Source: Anaerolineales bacterium (lineage in GTDB: Bacteria > Chloroflexota > Anaerolineae > Promineifilales > Promineifilaceae). From it: a DNA stretch of 8,113 bases. Positions 6,159 to 8,113 of this stretch are shown here, one piece after another (positions within the stretch are counted from its first letter, which is position 1; the number at the start of each line of letters is the position of its first letter). The stretch covers positions 1-8,113 of the forward strand of contig JAGQGA010000224.1 of the NCBI GenBank assembly GCA_020432595.1, given 5' to 3'. The notes beneath the pieces are model-generated. The model searched no databases. It saw only the letters and a list, made by a program, of their open reading frames with translations, and was not told the origin of the DNA. The position numbers and the translations under genes were made by a program.

Positions 6159-8036
6159 TCAAGCAGTTTCAAATTCGCCTTCGATGACATCTTCATCGGC
6201 ACTATGACCTTTTGCGCCACCGCTGCTGCCGTTTTGATAGGCCGCCTCGCCGAGAGCCATTGCTGTTTGCTGCACCTGGCTGGTCAATTCGGTAATGCGC
6301 TTGGTGTCTTCGCCCTGTGCGACTTCTTTTAGCTCTTTAATTTGGTTTTCAAGCTGTTCACGAACGGCCGTTGGGGCTTGCCCATTCAAGCTGCTCAGGC
6401 TCTTCTCCGTCTGGTAAATCACCTGATCCGCTGTGTTGCGTGCTTCAATCAGCTCACGCCGCTTCTGGTCACTGGCCGCGTTACGCTCTGCTTCCTGCAC
6501 CATCCGGTTAATGTCGTTCTCGCTCAAGTTGGTGCTGGCCGTAATCGTAATCGCCTGGCTCTTGCCCGTCGCTTTGTCCTTGGCCGTCACGTTCAAAATC
6601 CCGTTAGCATCAATGTCAAACGTCACCTCAACCTGCGGAATGCCGCGTGGTGCCGGGGGAATGCCATCCAGCCGGAACACGCCGAGCGCGTTATTGTCTT
6701 TTGCCATCGGCCGTTCGCCCTGCAAAACGTGGACATCAACGGCCGTTTGATTATCCTCCGCCGTGCTAAATACCTCCGACTTGCGTGTTGGGATCGTTGT
6801 ATTACGCGGAATCAGTACCGTCATCACCCCACCTAGCGTTTCCAAACCGAGGCTTAACGGGGTCACATCCAGCAACAGCACATCGGTTACATCACCGGCC
6901 AACACACCGCCCTGCAACGCCGCACCCAACGCCACAACCTCATCTGGGTTCACGCTCTTGTTGGGTTCCTGCCCCGTTAACCGCCGCACAGTTTCCTGCA
7001 CCATCGGCATCCGGGTCGAACCACCCACCAAAACCACAGCATCCAACGCCCCGGTTTCAATGTTGGCATCGGCCAAGGCTTGTTTGACCGGTCTTTCTAC
7101 CCGCCGCAGCAGGTCTTCGGTTAACTGCTCAAACTTTGCCCGCGATAGCGTCATCTGCAAATGCTTCGGCCCGCTGGCATCGGCCGTAATAAAGGGAAGG
7201 TTAATCTCGGTCTGCATGGTGCTGGACAGCTCAATCTTTGCCTTTTCGGCCGCCTCGCGCACCCGCTGCAACGCCTGCCGATCCTGCTTCAGGTTAATTC
7301 CCTGGTCACGCAAAAACTCGCTGGTAATCCAGTCTGTAATCGCCATGTCCCAGTCATCACCACCTAAATGGGTGTCGCCATTGGTTGCCAGTACTTCAAT
7401 CACCCCGTCGCTTACTTCCAGCACCGAGACATCAAAGGTGCCGCCGCCGAGGTCAAAGACCAAAATGGTCTCATCCTTCACCTTGTCCAGTCCATAGGCC
7501 AGTGCCGCCGCCGTTGGCTCGTTGATGATGCGAAGGACTTCCAGCCCTGCAATCTTGCCTGCATCCTTGGTGGCCTGCCGCTGGCTGTCGTTGAAATAGG
7601 CAGGCACCGTAATCACCGCCTTGGTCACGGGTTCACCCAGGTAATCCTCGGCATCTTTCTTTAGCTTGCTTAAGACCATAGCCGAGATTTCCTGCGGGGT
7701 GTAGCTGCGCCCCTTCTGGGCGATTTCTACGCGTATGTCGCCCTGTGGCCCTTTAACTACGGCGTAGGGTAAGCGGGCTTTTTCGGCGGCCGTTTCGGCA
7801 TCGTCAAACCGCCGGCCGATAAACCGTTTCACGGAAAAAACCGTATTTTCTGGGTTAATGGTTGCCTGCCGCTTGGCCGTTTGCCCCACCAAACGCTCGC
7901 CGTTTTTGTTAAACGCCACCATGGATGGGGTTAAGCGCCCGCCTTCAGCCGTGGTAATTACAGTTGGTTCACCCCCTTCCATAACGGCTACCACCGAGTT
8001 GGTTGTTCCTAAGTCAATACCTACAATCTTGCTCAT
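6159..8036 (-). CDS. dnaK: Molecular chaperone DnaK (Hsp70)
   Basis: DnaK is the ATP-driven cytoplasmic chaperone that binds exposed hydrophobic peptide segments, working with DnaJ and GrpE. The protein has 625 residues and is complete. The nucleotide-binding domain (1-385) shows the phosphate-1 loop G6-I7-D8-L9-G10-T11-T12-N13-S14, K70 (catalytic lysine in FSVKRFIG), V141-I142-T143-V144-P145-A146-Y147-F148, phosphate-2 D195-L196-G197-G198-G199-T200-F201-D202 and the adenosine motif V337-G338-G339-S340-T341-R342. The hydrophobic linker is D386-V387-L388-L389-L390-D391. The substrate-binding beta domain (about 392-500) and helical lid follow, and the tail ends in EGEFETA in place of the more usual acidic EE end. 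The start is fixed by GAGGGAG, seven nt before the ATG. No CIRCE element and no grpE or dnaJ is visible within the window. Two AACGGCCGTT copies encode T431-A432-V433 and T556-A557-V558. Confidence 0.97.
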   Translation of the reverse strand: MSKIVGIDLGTTNSVVAVMEGGEPTVITTAEGGRLTPSMVAFNKNGERLVGQTAKRQATINPENTVFSVKRFIGRRFDDAETAAEKARLPYAVVKGPQGDIRVEIAQKGRSYTPQEISAMVLSKLKKDAEDYLGEPVTKAVITVPAYFNDSQRQATKDAGKIAGLEVLRIINEPTAAALAYGLDKVKDETILVFDLGGGTFDVSVLEVSDGVIEVLATNGDTHLGGDDWDMAITDWITSEFLRDQGINLKQDRQALQRVREAAEKAKIELSSTMQTEINLPFITADASGPKHLQMTLSRAKFEQLTEDLLRRVERPVKQALADANIETGALDAVVLVGGSTRMPMVQETVRRLTGQEPNKSVNPDEVVALGAALQGGVLAGDVTDVLLLDVTPLSLGLETLGGVMTVLIPRNTTIPTRKSEVFSTAEDNQTAVDVHVLQGERPMAKDNNALGVFRLDGIPPAPRGIPQVEVTFDIDANGILNVTAKDKATGKSQAITITASTNLSENDINRMVQEAERNAASDQKRRELIEARNTADQVIYQTEKSLSSLNGQAPTAVREQLENQIKELKEVAQGEDTKRITELTSQVQQTAMALGEAAYQNGSSGGAKGHSADEDVIEGEFETA

Positions 8037-8113
8037 GGGTCTACTCCCTCTAAAGTTAAATTTGCACCTTGTAAACAGCGTTCAGCCAACATTTCACAAT
8101 CGGTAGGTATTTC

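Larger units (their letters stand above)
97..6747. repeat. Dispersed family of AACGGCCGTT palindromes, 15 exact copies
   Basis: Exact copies lie at 97-106, 150-159, 1418-1427, 1875-1884, 2070-2079, 2307-2316, 4105-4114, 4562-4571, 5045-5054, 5453-5462, 5483-5492, 5765-5774, 5804-5813, 6363-6372 and 6738-6747. The core CGGCCG occurs about 21 times in the window, and 15 of these carry the full AA...TT flanks. Two copies are intergenic, at 97 and 150. The other 13 are inside coding regions: four in the hydroxylase, one in ssb, one in the small membrane-protein gene, five in the LysM gene and two in dnaK. None lies in gdhA or the two small DUF genes. In 12 of 13 genic copies the phase is ACG-GCC-GTT (Thr-Ala-Val). 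The copy at 1418 is read AAC-GGC-CGT (Asn-Gly-Arg). Function is unknown. The closest analogy is cyanobacterial HIP1. Confidence 0.95.

Overview
The window looks like a piece of a chromosome from a bacterium outside the well-studied phyla. My best guess is Chloroflexota (Anaerolineae or Ardenticatenia type). This rests on the mix of genes, a single-pass LysM/SH3 protein with Pro-Thr-rich linkers of a kind I associate with that phylum, and the intergenic repeat styles. It is an inference and no marker here proves it. The six main genes are whole and ordinary; a seventh, the DUF6883-like gene, looks shortened. I see no transposase, prophage, CRISPR array, tRNA or rRNA.

Layout. 1-181: non-coding, with a 15-nt tandem duplication, a 16-bp perfect palindrome and a promoter-like extended -10. 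182-623 (+): two small overlapping genes, a DUF6883-like protein that looks C-terminally shortened and a DUF4926-like protein. 687-2336 (-): a PheA/TfdB-type FAD-dependent aromatic hydroxylase, convergent with that pair. 2337-2604: a divergent intergenic region with a good sigma-70-type promoter in each direction. 2605-3855 (+): glutamate dehydrogenase. 3856-4036: the ssb promoter and a structured leader. 4037-4465 (+): single-stranded DNA-binding protein, ending in a bidirectional terminator shared with a convergent 63-residue membrane protein gene (4538-4729, -). 4741-4928: a second divergent promoter region. 4929-6032 (+): a membrane-anchored LysM + SH3-like protein. 6037-6158: a dnaK-side terminator and a degenerate repeat. 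6159-8036 (-): DnaK.

The genes do not form one pathway. They are single-gene units with their own promoters, covering housekeeping (DnaK, SSB, nitrogen/carbon metabolism), one catabolic or tailoring oxygenase and one cell-envelope protein.

The most striking feature is not a gene. The perfect palindrome AACGGCCGTT occurs 15 times in 8.1 kb, where about 0.008 would be expected for a random 10-mer. Thirteen copies lie inside genes and 12 of those are read in one phase as Thr-Ala-Val, on either strand. This resembles the highly iterated palindrome HIP1 of cyanobacteria but has a different sequence. I regard it as the main candidate for something undescribed in this window.
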